DNA from: Pseudomonas helmanticensis
GTDB lineage: Bacteria > Pseudomonadota > Gammaproteobacteria > Pseudomonadales > Pseudomonadaceae
Reading direction: 5' to 3'
NCBI RefSeq assembly: GCF_900182985.1
Contig: NZ_FXUY01000001.1
Span: 1,116,001-1,180,000, forward strand
DNA length: 64,000 nucleotides
The notes beneath the pieces are model-generated. The model saw nothing but the letters and a program-made list of their open reading frames with translations, was not told the origin of the DNA and did no database searches. Of this stretch, positions 63,292-64,000 are shown one piece after another. A program made the translations under genes and the position numbers. Position 1 is the first letter of the stretch; each line of letters begins with the position of its first letter.

Positions 63292-64000
63292 TGCTCGACC
63301 CGGCCGATCTGCCCGTACCGCCACTGCGTGAAGACCTGCGCCTGAGCGAAGCGGCGCATGGTAGCGACGGTGAGCCGGCATGGGTGATTCAGGACACGGT
63401 AATCAACCGCTTCTACCGTATCGGCTGGCTGGAATTCGAATGCCTGCTGCGCTGGGGGCAATCGCCGCGCATCATCAGCGCGCAGATTGCCGAGGGCACC
63501 GCGCTGAAACCGGACGTCGAGCAGGTCCTCGATTTCCGCCAGTTTCTCGAACAGCACCAGTTATTGCGCGCCGGCCCCGCAGCCCTTGAGCGCTTGAAGA
63601 GTAAAAGCGAGGAAGGCAGTTGGCTGACCTGGCGCTGGTGGCTTCACCACTACCTGTTTTTCCGCATTCCACTGCTGCGCCCACAACAACCTTTGCAGTA
63701 TCTGGCGCGGGCGCTGGGTTGGCTGTTTCATCCGCTGACCGGGATTATCGTGCTGAGCCTGAGCCTGCTCGGGATCATTCTGGTGTTGCAACAGTGGGAC
63801 GTGTTCACCAGCGCGGTGGTCGAGTCGTTTTCCACCGAAGGCCTGTTCAGTTTTGCCCTGGCGCTGATCGTCGCGAAAACCCTGCATGAACTCGGGCACG
63901 CCTTGGTCGCCACCCGCCTGGGTTTGCGCGTCGGGCACATGGGCATTGCCTTTGTGGTGATGTGGCCGATGCTCTACACCGACACCGGCGAGAGCTGGAA
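63291..64000 (+). CDS. M50-family membrane metalloprotease of the export operon (3' end outside window)
   Basis: The first 236 codons are present. Residues 1-100 form a small domain (FYRIGWLEFECLLRWG, ISAQIAEGTALKPDVEQVLDF, FLEQHQLL) reminiscent of PqqD-like peptide-binding winged helices. A linker with WRWWLHHYLFFRIPLL leads to membrane helices. HELGH at residues 199-203 lies inside a hydrophobic segment (AKTLHELGHALVATRLG), the zinc site of site-2-protease-type M50 enzymes. The downstream NPDG-type motif would lie beyond the window. It may cleave or escort the giant surface protein. Related genes often continue into a HlyD-like part, which cannot be checked here. Confidence 0.85.
   Translation, partial: MLDPADLPVPPLREDLRLSEAAHGSDGEPAWVIQDTVINRFYRIGWLEFECLLRWGQSPRIISAQIAEGTALKPDVEQVLDFRQFLEQHQLLRAGPAALERLKSKSEEGSWLTWRWWLHHYLFFRIPLLRPQQPLQYLARALGWLFHPLTGIIVLSLSLLGIILVLQQWDVFTSAVVESFSTEGLFSFALALIVAKTLHELGHALVATRLGLRVGHMGIAFVVMWPMLYTDTGESW

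Overview
The window is chromosomal DNA of a fluorescent-group Pseudomonas (P. fluorescens complex). The arn operon order, the gcd-oprB pair, the pau-type polyamine genes, the high GC content and the dispersed GTTCCCACGC / GTAGGAGCTGC palindromes all fit that assignment. No rRNA, tRNA, CRISPR, IS element or prophage was seen.

Region 1 (1-18.5 kb) is mainly cell-envelope biology. The lipid A aminoarabinose operon arnB-C-A-D-T is on the minus strand, with arnT cut by the window edge. An orphan tyrosine recombinase and a probably Fur-controlled Fe(III) ABC importer follow. A second LPS locus holds an Ais-like histidine phosphatase, a complete second ArnT and a GT39 glycosyltransferase. Divergent from it is a sensor histidine kinase with no adjacent regulator. 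Then comes a pqiB-pqiC lipid-transport pair without an adjacent pqiA.

Region 2 (18.6-48 kb) is catabolic and accessory. There are two separate polyamine gamma-glutamylation clusters: 18.75-23.7 kb (oxidoreductase, binding protein, glutamine-synthetase-like ligase, AraC regulator) and 33.8-37.1 kb (ligase, XRE-cupin regulator, oxidoreductase). Between them lie small accessory genes (DUF985 cupin, dTMP-kinase-like P-loop protein, class V aminotransferase, ASCH protein, bestrophin), the periplasmic glucose-oxidation pair gcd-oprB, and a DUF2252 gene. After them come an HxlR/SDR pair, an organosulfur-type cluster (TonB receptor, arylsulfotransferase, SsuA-like binding protein, GlxA regulator), a ProP-like osmolyte transporter, a DUF502 membrane protein and two exported proteins (Asn-rich repeat protein, DUF2092).

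Region 3 (48.3-64 kb) is the most striking part. It encodes a 3771-residue surface protein with an N-terminal LEPR motif, a DUF4347 domain, many DUF11-like domains, an SdrD-B-like domain, a cadherin-like domain and 11 VCBS-like repeats. The next genes are tightly coupled: a TolC-type lipoprotein, a soluble HlyD-like adaptor, a membrane HlyD with a GAF-like N-terminus, and an M50 (HExxH) membrane metalloprotease that runs off the window. No ABC ATPase is visible. I infer a dedicated export and maturation system for the giant protein that differs from classical LapBCE type I secretion.

Limits: all assignments come from reading sequence and remembered family motifs. No database search was run.
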